From contig CALCZU010000121.1 of the NCBI GenBank assembly GCA_937903155.1, positions 17,704 through 81,703 of the forward strand: a stretch of 64,000 nucleotides of DNA, written 5' to 3'. Position numbers and translations under genes: made by a program. The stretch comes from an uncultured Bdellovibrionales bacterium (GTDB lineage Bacteria; Bdellovibrionota; FAC87; UBA2466). Every line of letters starts with the position of its first letter. Position 1 is the first letter of the stretch. The notes below the pieces were generated by a model. The model worked only from the letters and a program-made list of their open reading frames with translations. It had not been told where the DNA came from and did no database searches. Below, piece by piece: positions 18,185 through 25,884 of the stretch.

Positions 18185-18734
18185 AAGTAAGAAGAAAATG
18201 GAAGAGCACGTCAGTCACTTTTTAAAAGCGCTCGGCGAAGATCCCAATCGCGACGGTTTGAAGCGCACTCCTGAGCGCTACGTCCGGGCGTTCGAGTTTT
18301 TAACCCAGGGTTATCAAAAATCGCCTGAGGAACTGCTTAACAACGCCCTCTTCGATGCCCCTTACTCCGAGATGGTCATGGTCAAAAACATCGAATTCTA
18401 CAGTTTATGTGAACACCATCTTTTGCCTTTTTTCGGTAAATGCCACGTGGGCTACATTCCCAATGGCAAGATTTTAGGGCTCTCTAAAATCGCCCGCGTC
18501 GTCGATGCCTTTGCCCGCAGACTGCAGGTCCAAGAGCGATTAACCTCGCAAATATCTGATTTCCTAATGGAACATCTGAAACCCCAGGGGGTTGGTGTCG
18601 TAATGGATGCGAAGCATTTCTGCATGATGATGCGAGGAGTCGAAAAACAGAGTGCGTCCACTTTGACCAGTTCGCTTACCGGGAGCTTCCAAAACCACGA
18701 AACTCGCGCTGAGTTTTTCAACTTGATTAAATAG
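18174..18734 (+). CDS. folE: GTP cyclohydrolase I
   Basis: Converts GTP to 7,8-dihydroneopterin triphosphate, the first step of folate, queuosine and biopterin synthesis. The 186 residues match the type IA enzyme: GEDPNRDGLKRTPERY near residue 21, the zinc ligands Cys79, His82 and Cys150 (SLCEHHLLPF and HFCMMMRGV), and the active-site segment KILGLSKIARVVD. It is complete and coupled to the PTPS/QueD-like gene upstream. No other folate gene is in the window. Confidence 0.95.
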   Translation: MAIESKKKMEEHVSHFLKALGEDPNRDGLKRTPERYVRAFEFLTQGYQKSPEELLNNALFDAPYSEMVMVKNIEFYSLCEHHLLPFFGKCHVGYIPNGKILGLSKIARVVDAFARRLQVQERLTSQISDFLMEHLKPQGVGVVMDAKHFCMMMRGVEKQSASTLTSSLTGSFQNHETRAEFFNLIK

Positions 18735-18760
18735 GGGAAATTGTTAGATTAGCCCCCTAA

Positions 18761-19297
18761 ATGAAGCTCATTATTTCACAACTGAATGAAGGGGAAAACC
18801 CTTTTAGTTTCAACAGCATCAGTGAGCCATGGCTCACAAAGCTTGTGCAATCGATTACTGAAAAAGGTTATCAGTTTGTGACACCGCTCAGTACAGAATT
18901 CAAATTGATTAAATCTGAGCCAGATTATTTCATCAAGGGCAAAATAAATTTTGGAATTGAGCAGTCCTGCGCTCGTTGCGCTGAAAGTTTTGCGCTCAAT
19001 ATCAAGCACCCTTTTGGAGTTTCGTTGGCGCATATTGCTTCAAGCCGTCCTCAAAAAGCGCCTGAAAAAGATGAAGAAACCGATTTAGATATTAATTTCT
19101 TCGAAGGAAATGAGATTGATCTCGCTCCTATCTTAGAAGAACAGTTTTTTTTAAGTCTTCCTTATCAATCGATTTGCAGCGAGTCCTGTAAGGGAATTTG
19201 CCAAAGTTGCGGGCAAAACCTAAACGAAAAGCTCTGCGGCTGCTCTCATAAGGATCTTGCAAGTCCGTTTTCGGTCTTGCAACACATGCATATTTAA
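18761..19297 (+). CDS. yceD: YceD family (DUF177) protein
   Basis: A 178-residue member of the DUF177/YceD family, which almost always precedes rpmF and has been linked to 23S rRNA accumulation. It has the first Cys pair CARC near residue 72, an acidic segment (EIDLAPILEEQFFLSLPYQSIC), and the C-terminal Cys cluster SCKGICQSCGQNLNEKLCGC. It is followed at once by rpmF, plsX and fab genes, the standard order. A shared transcript with them is likely. Confidence 0.88.
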   Translation: MKLIISQLNEGENPFSFNSISEPWLTKLVQSITEKGYQFVTPLSTEFKLIKSEPDYFIKGKINFGIEQSCARCAESFALNIKHPFGVSLAHIASSRPQKAPEKDEETDLDINFFEGNEIDLAPILEEQFFLSLPYQSICSESCKGICQSCGQNLNEKLCGCSHKDLASPFSVLQHMHI

Positions 19298-19309
19298 CAG
19301 GAGAAAAAA

Positions 19310-19489
19310 GTGTCAGTACCCAAGAAACGTAAATCCCATACCAGAAAAACGAAGCGCCGGTCCCACCTTGCGCTAAAAAAGATCAGTCTTGCGAAATGTG
19401 CGAATTGTGGAGAACCTAATCTTCCGCACTGCGTTTGCCCTAACTGCAATATGTATAAAGGCAAAAAAGTAGCCGAGCTAGCCGACTAA
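19310..19489 (+). CDS. rpmF: 50S ribosomal protein L32
   Basis: A 59-residue ribosomal protein. It starts with GTG (MSVPKKRKSHTR), preceded by CAGGAG. The basic N-terminal half is typical of L32, and the Cys pairs at residues 30/33 and 43/46 (KCANC and CPNC) form the zinc ribbon. It sits between yceD and plsX, the conserved order for this gene. Confidence 0.96.
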   Translation: MSVPKKRKSHTRKTKRRSHLALKKISLAKCANCGEPNLPHCVCPNCNMYKGKKVAELAD

Positions 19490-19495
19490 GACTTC

Positions 19496-20554
19496 ATGCC
19501 CAAATCAAAAGACGCATCCTCAGCTTCTGGGACTTTAGTCACAGTGGCTGTTGATGCTATGGGAGGAGACTACGCACCCGAGATTAATATCCGAGGTGCC
19601 CTCCTTGCTTTGCAACAAGACAAGTCCCTTGCGATTCAGCTTTTTGGAAAAAAAGAGGAGATTGCACGTCTTTTAAAGAAACGTGGAAAAAAATCGTCCC
19701 GTTTAAGTATTGTTGATTGCAGCGATGTGATCACGATGGAAGATCACGCGGCTTCGATTCGTAAAAAGCCTTCTTCAAGCATCGCGATGGGTCTTCAAGC
19801 GGTTAAGGACAAAAAAGCTTCGGCTTTTATTTCCGCAGGCCATAGCGGAGCGGTGATGGCAGGGGCTCTTTTCATTGTCGGCAGAATTGCGGACGTGGAA
19901 CGACCGGCAATCATGGTGAAAGTGCCAACGATTTCGGGCTCTGTGATCTTGCTCGATGCGGGCGCGAATGTGGATTGTAAAGCGAGCCAACTCTTTCAGT
20001 TTGCAGAAATGGGAAAACTTTACGCGGAAATCATTGAAGGCATATCTGTGCCTAAAATCGGACTTCTCTCCAATGGCGCTGAAGCCACGAAGGGAAATGA
20101 ACTCACCCGGGAAACCCACGAACTTTTAGACCAAGCTCTATTCGAAGGTTATATCGGTTACGTCGAAGGATTTGATCTTTTTCGAAGTACCGCTGATGTG
20201 ATTGTCTGTGATGGTTTTGCGGGCAATGTCGCTTTAAAAACGGCTGAAGGGTTAGCCGATACCGTCTTCCAATGGTTTCGACTGGAGATTCGAAGACATG
20301 TTGTCAGCCTCCTAGGACTCGCTCTCATGCGAAAAATTTCGAAACGATTTCAGAGAAAATTTGATTACAAACCTTACGGGGCGGCGCCACTTCTTGGAAT
20401 TGATGGAGTCGTCCTAATCAGTCACGGCCGGTCCAACGAAATTGCAATTAAAAATGGAATTCTCACCGCGAAGAAAGCCGTCGAACAAAAATTTACTGAT
20501 AAAATGAAACGCTTTATGGAAGAAAAAGCGAAACCGAAAGCGAGTGCGCAATGA
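19496..20554 (+). CDS. plsX: Phosphate acyltransferase PlsX
   Basis: Makes acyl-phosphate from acyl-ACP, the first step toward phosphatidic acid. The 352 residues carry AVDAMGGDYAPE at the N-terminus, ISAGHSGAVMAGA, ILLDAGANVDC, LLSNGAEATKGNELTRETH and VCDGFAGNVALKTAEG, all family signatures, and end with the expected amphipathic region. It starts seven bases after rpmF and overlaps fabH by four bases (ATGA). Confidence 0.96.
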   Translation: MPKSKDASSASGTLVTVAVDAMGGDYAPEINIRGALLALQQDKSLAIQLFGKKEEIARLLKKRGKKSSRLSIVDCSDVITMEDHAASIRKKPSSSIAMGLQAVKDKKASAFISAGHSGAVMAGALFIVGRIADVERPAIMVKVPTISGSVILLDAGANVDCKASQLFQFAEMGKLYAEIIEGISVPKIGLLSNGAEATKGNELTRETHELLDQALFEGYIGYVEGFDLFRSTADVIVCDGFAGNVALKTAEGLADTVFQWFRLEIRRHVVSLLGLALMRKISKRFQRKFDYKPYGAAPLLGIDGVVLISHGRSNEIAIKNGILTAKKAVEQKFTDKMKRFMEEKAKPKASAQ

Positions 20555-21543
20555 CCTATCGTAGTGAAGTTACCGGAACCGGAAGCGCTTTTCCGGAACG
20601 GATCATGAGTAACCAAGAGTTCGAATCGTTTATCGAGACTTCCGATGAATGGATTCGAACACGCACCGGAATTTCAACGCGTCGAATTGCGGATCCCAAA
20701 AAAGGCGAATCGACTTCTTCCCTTTCTGTGATGGCTGCAAAAAGGGCGGTTGAAAAAGCCGGCATTAAAGCAGAAGACATTGGATTAATCATTGTCGGCA
20801 CTGTGACGCCTGACACGGTCATGCCGTGTACGGCAAATACTCTGCAGCGCGACTTGGGTGCCAAGAACGCTTTTACATTTGATTTGCAAGCCGCGTGCTC
20901 TGGATTTTTATACGCGCTTTCAATTGCTGATAAATTTATTCGAGCCGGCGAAGTCAAACACGCGGTCGTCGTAGGGGCTGAAACGCTTTCGACCCTTTTA
21001 AATTGGAGAGATCGCAGCACCTGTATTTTATTCGGAGATGGAGCGGGCGCGGCAGTGCTTTCGCGAACGCAGTCTGATAAAAATCAGGTTATCGATACGC
21101 TGCTCTATTCGGATGGCACAAAGGGAGAGATGCTTAATATCCCTCACGGATACGGAAAAGTGCCCACCTACTCTGCTGAGTACCGTGAAAGTGATCATAA
21201 GATCAAAATGCAAGGTTCGGAAATTTTTAAGCTCGCGGTTCGCAGCATGATTGATGCGAGTGAAACCATATTAAAAAAGAATGGTTTCAAATCGACCGAT
21301 GTGAACTTTTTTATTTTTCACCAAGCGAATAGTCGAATCATTGATATGTGCCTTAAAACTTTGGGCGTCGAGCCCGAAAAAACTTGGATGAATGTGGAAA
21401 AGTACGGCAATACCTCTGCTGCGACTTTGCCCGTGTGTTTGGATGAAGCTTGGAGGGCCGGGAAAGTGAAAAAGGGAGATTTGATTTTACTTTCGACATT
21501 TGGAGGGGGCGCAACCTGGGCGAGCGCTTTGATTCGCTTATGA
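20551..21543 (+). CDS. fabH: 3-oxoacyl-ACP synthase III
   Basis: Starts fatty-acid synthesis by condensing acetyl-CoA with malonyl-ACP. The 330 residues contain the full catalytic triad Cys116 (DLQAACSG), His257 (FHQAN) and Asn287 (YGNTSAA). The TSDEWIRTRTGI segment near residue 30 is characteristic. It overlaps plsX and fabD by four bases each. Confidence 0.97.
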   Translation: MTYRSEVTGTGSAFPERIMSNQEFESFIETSDEWIRTRTGISTRRIADPKKGESTSSLSVMAAKRAVEKAGIKAEDIGLIIVGTVTPDTVMPCTANTLQRDLGAKNAFTFDLQAACSGFLYALSIADKFIRAGEVKHAVVVGAETLSTLLNWRDRSTCILFGDGAGAAVLSRTQSDKNQVIDTLLYSDGTKGEMLNIPHGYGKVPTYSAEYRESDHKIKMQGSEIFKLAVRSMIDASETILKKNGFKSTDVNFFIFHQANSRIIDMCLKTLGVEPEKTWMNVEKYGNTSAATLPVCLDEAWRAGKVKKGDLILLSTFGGGATWASALIRL

Positions 21544-22487
21544 GTAAAACTGTTGCTCTATTTCCGGGTCAAGGTTCGCAGTACACGGGAATGTCTAAAG
21601 TGCTGAAAGAAGCTTTTCCTTGGACAAGTCAGATTTATGAAGAAGCTTCGGATACTTTGAAGTTCGACCTCTACAAGCTTTGCGCAGAAGGACCCGATTC
21701 GGATTTACAATTGACGATGAATCAACAGCCGGCAATTCTCGCGACTTCTTATGCTTGGTTCTCCGTCTTAAAAAAACTTTTGGATTTTAAACCCGACGCG
21801 GGTGCCGGACATTCGCTTGGCGAATATACGGCTTATCTTGCTTCGGGGGCTTTGAGCCTTTCAGATGCGATTCGTTTAGTCCGACGCCGTGGGCAACTGA
21901 TGCAAGAAGCGGTGCCTCAAGGCAAAGGGAAAATGGCAGCACTTTTGGGATTAGCCGACGACAAAGTGCGAGAGCTTTGCCAAAAAGCGAGTCAGGGAGA
22001 AGATTCTCTCGTCGTGGCCGCTAATTTTAATGCGCCTTCGCAAGTTGTGATTGCCGGTCATACGACGGCCGTCGATAGAGCGGCGGTGATTGCGGGAACA
22101 GAGGGAGAACTCAAAGCGCGTAAAGTGATTCCACTCAATGTCAGCGCCCCTTTTCATTCGCCGCTGATGAAAACGGTTGCTGAGAAATTCGAACAAGATT
22201 TGAGTTCGGTGAAATGGCACCCGCAACAATTTGCAATTGTAAACAATCTCGATGCTCGGCTTCGCACGGAAGGTGATCCGGTGCCCATTTTGAAAGACCA
22301 GATCAATCATCCTGTTCTCTGGACTTCGTGTGTGGAGACTTTAAAATTGTCGGGTCATACAAAATTTGTGGAGATGGGTCCCGGGAAAGTGCTCACAGGT
22401 CTTGTGAAACGAATGACTGAGGGTGCTCAACTTTTCAGCATTGAATCTATCGACGATATTCAAAAATTCGAAGGGAGTTTAAAATGA
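21540..22487 (+). CDS. fabD: Malonyl-CoA:ACP transacylase
   Basis: Loads malonyl groups onto acyl carrier protein. The 315-residue protein starts at the ATG overlapping the fabH stop. A longer in-frame reading into fabH lacks homology. It has FPGQGSQ at residues 8-14, the GHSLGEY nucleophile elbow with Ser92, and the SAPFHSPLM segment with the catalytic His. It is coupled to fabG by ATGA. Confidence 0.96.
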   Translation: MSKTVALFPGQGSQYTGMSKVLKEAFPWTSQIYEEASDTLKFDLYKLCAEGPDSDLQLTMNQQPAILATSYAWFSVLKKLLDFKPDAGAGHSLGEYTAYLASGALSLSDAIRLVRRRGQLMQEAVPQGKGKMAALLGLADDKVRELCQKASQGEDSLVVAANFNAPSQVVIAGHTTAVDRAAVIAGTEGELKARKVIPLNVSAPFHSPLMKTVAEKFEQDLSSVKWHPQQFAIVNNLDARLRTEGDPVPILKDQINHPVLWTSCVETLKLSGHTKFVEMGPGKVLTGLVKRMTEGAQLFSIESIDDIQKFEGSLK

Positions 22488-23224
22488 TTTTACAAAACGA
22501 AATCGCTTTGGTCACTGGAGGCTCCCGCGGAATTGGTCGAGCCTGTTGTCTCGCACTCGCCAAAGAGGGTGCAGAAGTCATCGTGAATTATCATTCGAGC
22601 CCTGAAAAAGCGGAAGAGGTGGTGTCTGAAATTGTAAAAGCCGGGGGAAAAGCTTCTGCTCTAAAATTTGATGTGAGTAATCCAGAAGAAATCGAAACGG
22701 TTTTGTCTGCACTGCTGAAGCAGAAAAAGATTAGCATTCTGGTCAATAACGCCGGGATTACAAAAGATGGCTTACTCATGCGCTATGCCGTCGAAGATTG
22801 GGATAAAGTTTTAAATACAAATCTTCGCAGCGCCTTCTTGGTCACCCAAGCGGTGGTGAGAAGCATGATGAAGGAACGCAAAGGTTCCATCATCCATATG
22901 GGCTCTATCGTCGGCATCACCGGAAACGCGGGGCAAGCAGCTTATTGCGCCGCTAAAGCCGGAATCATTGGCCTCACAAAATCCATGGCTCGAGAACTTG
23001 CGGCAAGAAGCATTCGCGTGAATGCGATTGCTCCAGGATTTATTGAGACGGACATGACTCACGGTCTGAATGATGTTCAGCGAGAAAACCTTTCAAAGGT
23101 GATTCCTTTGGGACGTACCGGAAAAGCAGAAGAGATTGCGCATGCAGTAGTGTATTTGGCTTCTTCGCAAAGTTCGTACGTTACCGGTCAGACGCTCGTC
23201 GTTGATGGCGGCATGGGAATGTAA
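22484..23224 (+). CDS. fabG: 3-oxoacyl-ACP reductase
   Basis: NADPH-dependent reductase of the fatty-acid cycle. The 246-residue short-chain dehydrogenase has TGGSRGIG at 11-18, NNAG at 88-91, and the triad Ser141, Tyr154 and Lys158 (GSIVGITGNAGQAAYCAAK). It ends with the usual VTGQTLVVDGGMGM. It is last in the fab run. The acpP and fabF genes that usually follow are absent; a palindromic repeat and a convergent gene come next. Confidence 0.95.
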   Translation: MILQNEIALVTGGSRGIGRACCLALAKEGAEVIVNYHSSPEKAEEVVSEIVKAGGKASALKFDVSNPEEIETVLSALLKQKKISILVNNAGITKDGLLMRYAVEDWDKVLNTNLRSAFLVTQAVVRSMMKERKGSIIHMGSIVGITGNAGQAAYCAAKAGIIGLTKSMARELAARSIRVNAIAPGFIETDMTHGLNDVQRENLSKVIPLGRTGKAEEIAHAVVYLASSQSSYVTGQTLVVDGGMGM

Positions 23225-23260
23225 CGTCGATTTGCGGTGCGAATTGCGGATGCCTATAAT

Positions 23261-23297
23261 GGCAGCCCTTGCGAGGAGCGAAGCGACGAAGCAATCT
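23261..23297 (+). repeat. Dispersed REP-like repeat, copy 1
   Basis: A 37-base unit with core TTGCGAGGAGCGAAGCGACG followed by AAGCAATCT. It is nearly identical, in opposite orientation, to 55079-55115; related copies lie at 25205-25298, 62968-62996 and 63185-63221. It is followed by a small inverted repeat (AAGCAATCT at 23289-23297 with AGATTGCTT at 23332-23340). It lies between the convergent fabG and methyltransferase genes. Confidence 0.8.
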
Positions 23298-23343
23298 TGC
23301 TCTGTTGAAAAGAGCGCTCTTGTTATCGGTGAGATTGCTTTTA

Positions 23344-23955
23344 CTACTTCTTTCGCGCAATGACTTGCACAGTGTGTGTATTGCCCTCAGGAAGCTCTTG
23401 ATAAAACAAGACATCGAATTCTTTTAATAGACCTAAAACCTCATTGGGTTTGTAGCATTGATCGAAATCGATGTTCGGATTGGGATTTGAAGTGTTTAAG
23501 CGGACTTGTTCCGTTAAATACGCTTCCATGACGAAGGTTCCCCCCGCGACCAGGCCGCGACGGATTTCGCTGAAGAAGCGACCTTGCGGTTTGAAGTACA
23601 TCATCGAGACCGTGTCGTACTTCATGAGCGGCATTAGAAAAAAATCTAGGTTTTGAGTTTTGAAATCGGCAGTGACTTTTTTTTCTTCGGCGAGTTGTTT
23701 TGCTTTGTCGATGGCTTTTTTGCTGCAATCGATTCCTTCGACGGTAAATCCTTTTTCGGCGAGAAAGACGGCGTTTCTGCCCTCACCCGTTGCGATGTCT
23801 AAGGTTTTTCCTTTTCTTAAGACTCCGAAATGGTTCTTCAGAACGAGTGCCGGTTCTTTTCCAAAAAGGTAGGACGTACCCGCGTAGCGTTCTTCCCATA
23901 TTTGGAGGGCTGTTTTTTTATTGGGATCGACTTCGGGATACTTTTCATCAAACAT
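23344..23955 (-). CDS. Class I SAM-dependent methyltransferase (TehB-like)
   Basis: The 203-residue protein begins with WEERYAGTSYLFGKEPA, as in TehB/thiopurine-type methyltransferases. Motif I is TLDIATGEGRNAVFLAEKG, and EGIDCSKKAI is the acidic strand-2 end. The substrate is unknown. It stands alone, convergent with fabG and divergent from the next glycosyltransferase. Confidence 0.8.
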   Translation of the reverse strand: MFDEKYPEVDPNKKTALQIWEERYAGTSYLFGKEPALVLKNHFGVLRKGKTLDIATGEGRNAVFLAEKGFTVEGIDCSKKAIDKAKQLAEEKKVTADFKTQNLDFFLMPLMKYDTVSMMYFKPQGRFFSEIRRGLVAGGTFVMEAYLTEQVRLNTSNPNPNIDFDQCYKPNEVLGLLKEFDVLFYQELPEGNTHTVQVIARKK

Positions 23956-24017
23956 TCCGCAAAGAAAGCAAAGGTTTTGCTGTTTTTCAAGGGATTCTTC
24001 TTTTAAACTAATGCTTC

Positions 24018-25181
24018 ATGCCTAACTCACCGAAGATTTTCTGCCTGCAACACAGTTCGCTCTTTGAGTCTTTTGGTGGGGTGGAATACTACTTGGATGA
24101 CCTTCTCACGCTGCTTGCGAAAACCTACGGGGAGGAAAATGTTTTGTCGCTGATTCCAAAGCGCACGGAAAACTTCGAACTTCAGGCAAGACCTTATCAA
24201 ATTAAAACCGTCGACCTTGTCCGGAAGAGTGCACTTCTAAGAAAACTTGAGAATCGTTACTCGGTTTCTTTCTTTCAGAACGCATTGCGAGAGATTAAGA
24301 AATTTCAGCCGACTATTTTGCTAAATTCTCACGTAAGTTTAGGACCTACTGCTTATCTTTTGCATCAAATCACCAAAGTGCCTCTCATCACAGTCGTCTA
24401 TGGAATCGATGCGTGGGGAGGGCTTTTTCCTCAGGATGAATTTGCGTTGAGACGTTCGAACCAGATTCTTTCGATTAGTTATTGGACGAAGCGGATTTTA
24501 ATGGAACGGAACTATGCTTCGAATCAGATTCGGATTGTGCATCCCATGCTCGATCCGCGCTTTGAGAAAGAGCTTCCGGTGAGACAGGTGAAAGCCAACT
24601 CCCCTTTTCGCATGTTGACCGTCAGTCGTCTTGACGCTGAAGAACAGTATAAGGGCCATGATCACGTGCTGCAGGGTTTACATCAAACGCTTTTAAAAAA
24701 GCCGGACTTAAATATTCACTACACGATTCAGGGAGATGGGACAGATAAACCGCGACTTGAGAAAATGGTGCGCGACCTCCGACTCGGTCAGTGGGTTGAA
24801 TTTAAATCGGCGGTCAAAGATAGAGACCAATTAAAAACGAGTTACGAAGCTTGTGATTTATTTGTGATGCCCTCGCGTTTTGGAAAATGGGATAAGAAAT
24901 GGAAGGGCGAAGGATTTGGGATTGTCTACGTTGAAGCTGCGAGCTTCGGAGTTCCAAGTCTTGCTTACGATTGCGGTGGGGCAACGGATATTATTCGAAA
25001 CGAAGAGACGGGCATTTTGGTAAAGCCCGATAGCATCCCTGCGCTTTCTGATCAAATTTTAGAGCTTGCAACCCATCCCGAGCGAACTCTGGAAATGGGT
25101 AAGGCGGCTTATAAGCACGTGATGAAGAGTTTTACGCAAGACGCGGTTCAAAGCGAGATTCGTACCGCGTTTGAAGAGTAA
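24018..25181 (+). CDS. Glycosyltransferase family 4
   Basis: A GT-B enzyme of 387 residues. The N-terminal domain opens with SLFESFGGVEYYLDDLL, the acceptor-side Gly-rich loop. The C-terminal domain has RMLTVSRLDAEEQYKGHD, the IQGDGTDKPRLEKM strand and the donor-binding GEGFGIVYVEAASFGVPSLAYDCGG, with Glu-x7-Glu in GFGIVYVE. It is monocistronic and followed by a 94-bp hairpin repeat. It probably acts in surface polysaccharide or LPS synthesis. Confidence 0.88.
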   Translation: MPNSPKIFCLQHSSLFESFGGVEYYLDDLLTLLAKTYGEENVLSLIPKRTENFELQARPYQIKTVDLVRKSALLRKLENRYSVSFFQNALREIKKFQPTILLNSHVSLGPTAYLLHQITKVPLITVVYGIDAWGGLFPQDEFALRRSNQILSISYWTKRILMERNYASNQIRIVHPMLDPRFEKELPVRQVKANSPFRMLTVSRLDAEEQYKGHDHVLQGLHQTLLKKPDLNIHYTIQGDGTDKPRLEKMVRDLRLGQWVEFKSAVKDRDQLKTSYEACDLFVMPSRFGKWDKKWKGEGFGIVYVEAASFGVPSLAYDCGGATDIIRNEETGILVKPDSIPALSDQILELATHPERTLEMGKAAYKHVMKSFTQDAVQSEIRTAFEE

Positions 25182-25204
25182 ACGCCTCTAAGCAAATTGC
25201 TCTA

Positions 25205-25298
25205 TCCGTCATTGCGCGGGTGCGTAGCACCCGCGGCAACCTTTGTGTGCGGAATCTTGAAGGTTGCCGCGGGTGCTACGCACCCTCGCAATGACGGA
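25205..25298. repeat. Long near-perfect hairpin of the REP-like family
   Basis: Two 39-base arms (25205-25243 and 25260-25298) pair with a single mismatch around a 16-base loop. Each arm starts at its outer end with TCCGTCATTGCG and carries GCGGCAACCTT at its inner end, the same ends as the copy at 63185. It lies between convergent genes and probably also stops transcription from both sides. Confidence 0.85.
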
Positions 25299-25304
25299 CC
25301 TTAC

Positions 25305-25724
25305 TTACTTTTTAAATTCGATGTCACCGGATTTTAGGGAATTTCCGCCTGAGAGAATGCAGTCTTTTTCGAAGCTGTAAGCGGACTTTTCGAGATCCAC
25401 TTTTGCGATGTTAGCGGCTTCACGACACACTTCTGTGAAAACTCTTTTGCGAGCGCTTCCTGCTCCGGTCAAAACACTTTCTTTAAACTGGTTGTCTTTT
25501 TGACAGGCCACTTTGAGAGAAAGATTGCAGTGGCACTTCATCATTCCAATATGTGCCCAACTGCTAAAGTCACACTTATCTCTGAGTTCACTTTCTTCGG
25601 TAATCGGCATCGCTGCGCGAATGACGAACGTATACACTGCAAGTACCGGATTTGCGACGGCAGATTGGTTGAAAAGAAGTGAACACACGATGACAGCGAA
25701 GACACTTTTGATGAACAAACCCAT
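25305..25724 (-). CDS. Small Cys-containing exported protein, unknown function
   Basis: Not recognised. The 139 residues start with a signal peptide (about 1-24, ending SAVANP). The mature part has six Cys residues (DKC, KCHC, VAC, EVC, DCI), consistent with periplasmic disulfides. It lies 160 bases downstream of the YcaO-like gene on the same strand, and nothing links the two functionally. Confidence 0.6.
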   Translation of the reverse strand: MGLFIKSVFAVIVCSLLFNQSAVANPVLAVYTFVIRAAMPITEESELRDKCDFSSWAHIGMMKCHCNLSLKVACQKDNQFKESVLTGAGSARKRVFTEVCREAANIAKVDLEKSAYSFEKDCILSGGNSLKSGDIEFKK

Positions 25725-25884
25725 TTAAACCCCCGAATAAATAGTTGTTGTTTTATTCTCTATAAACGAAATACTTCAGAGGTGTCATCGATTAATTTTA
25801 GTGTTACGTGTCAATCAGAATTGCGTCATCTCGTAAAGCGCCGTCAACATTCGCTAAACATGACGTAACTTTTGTTCTCGGGGC

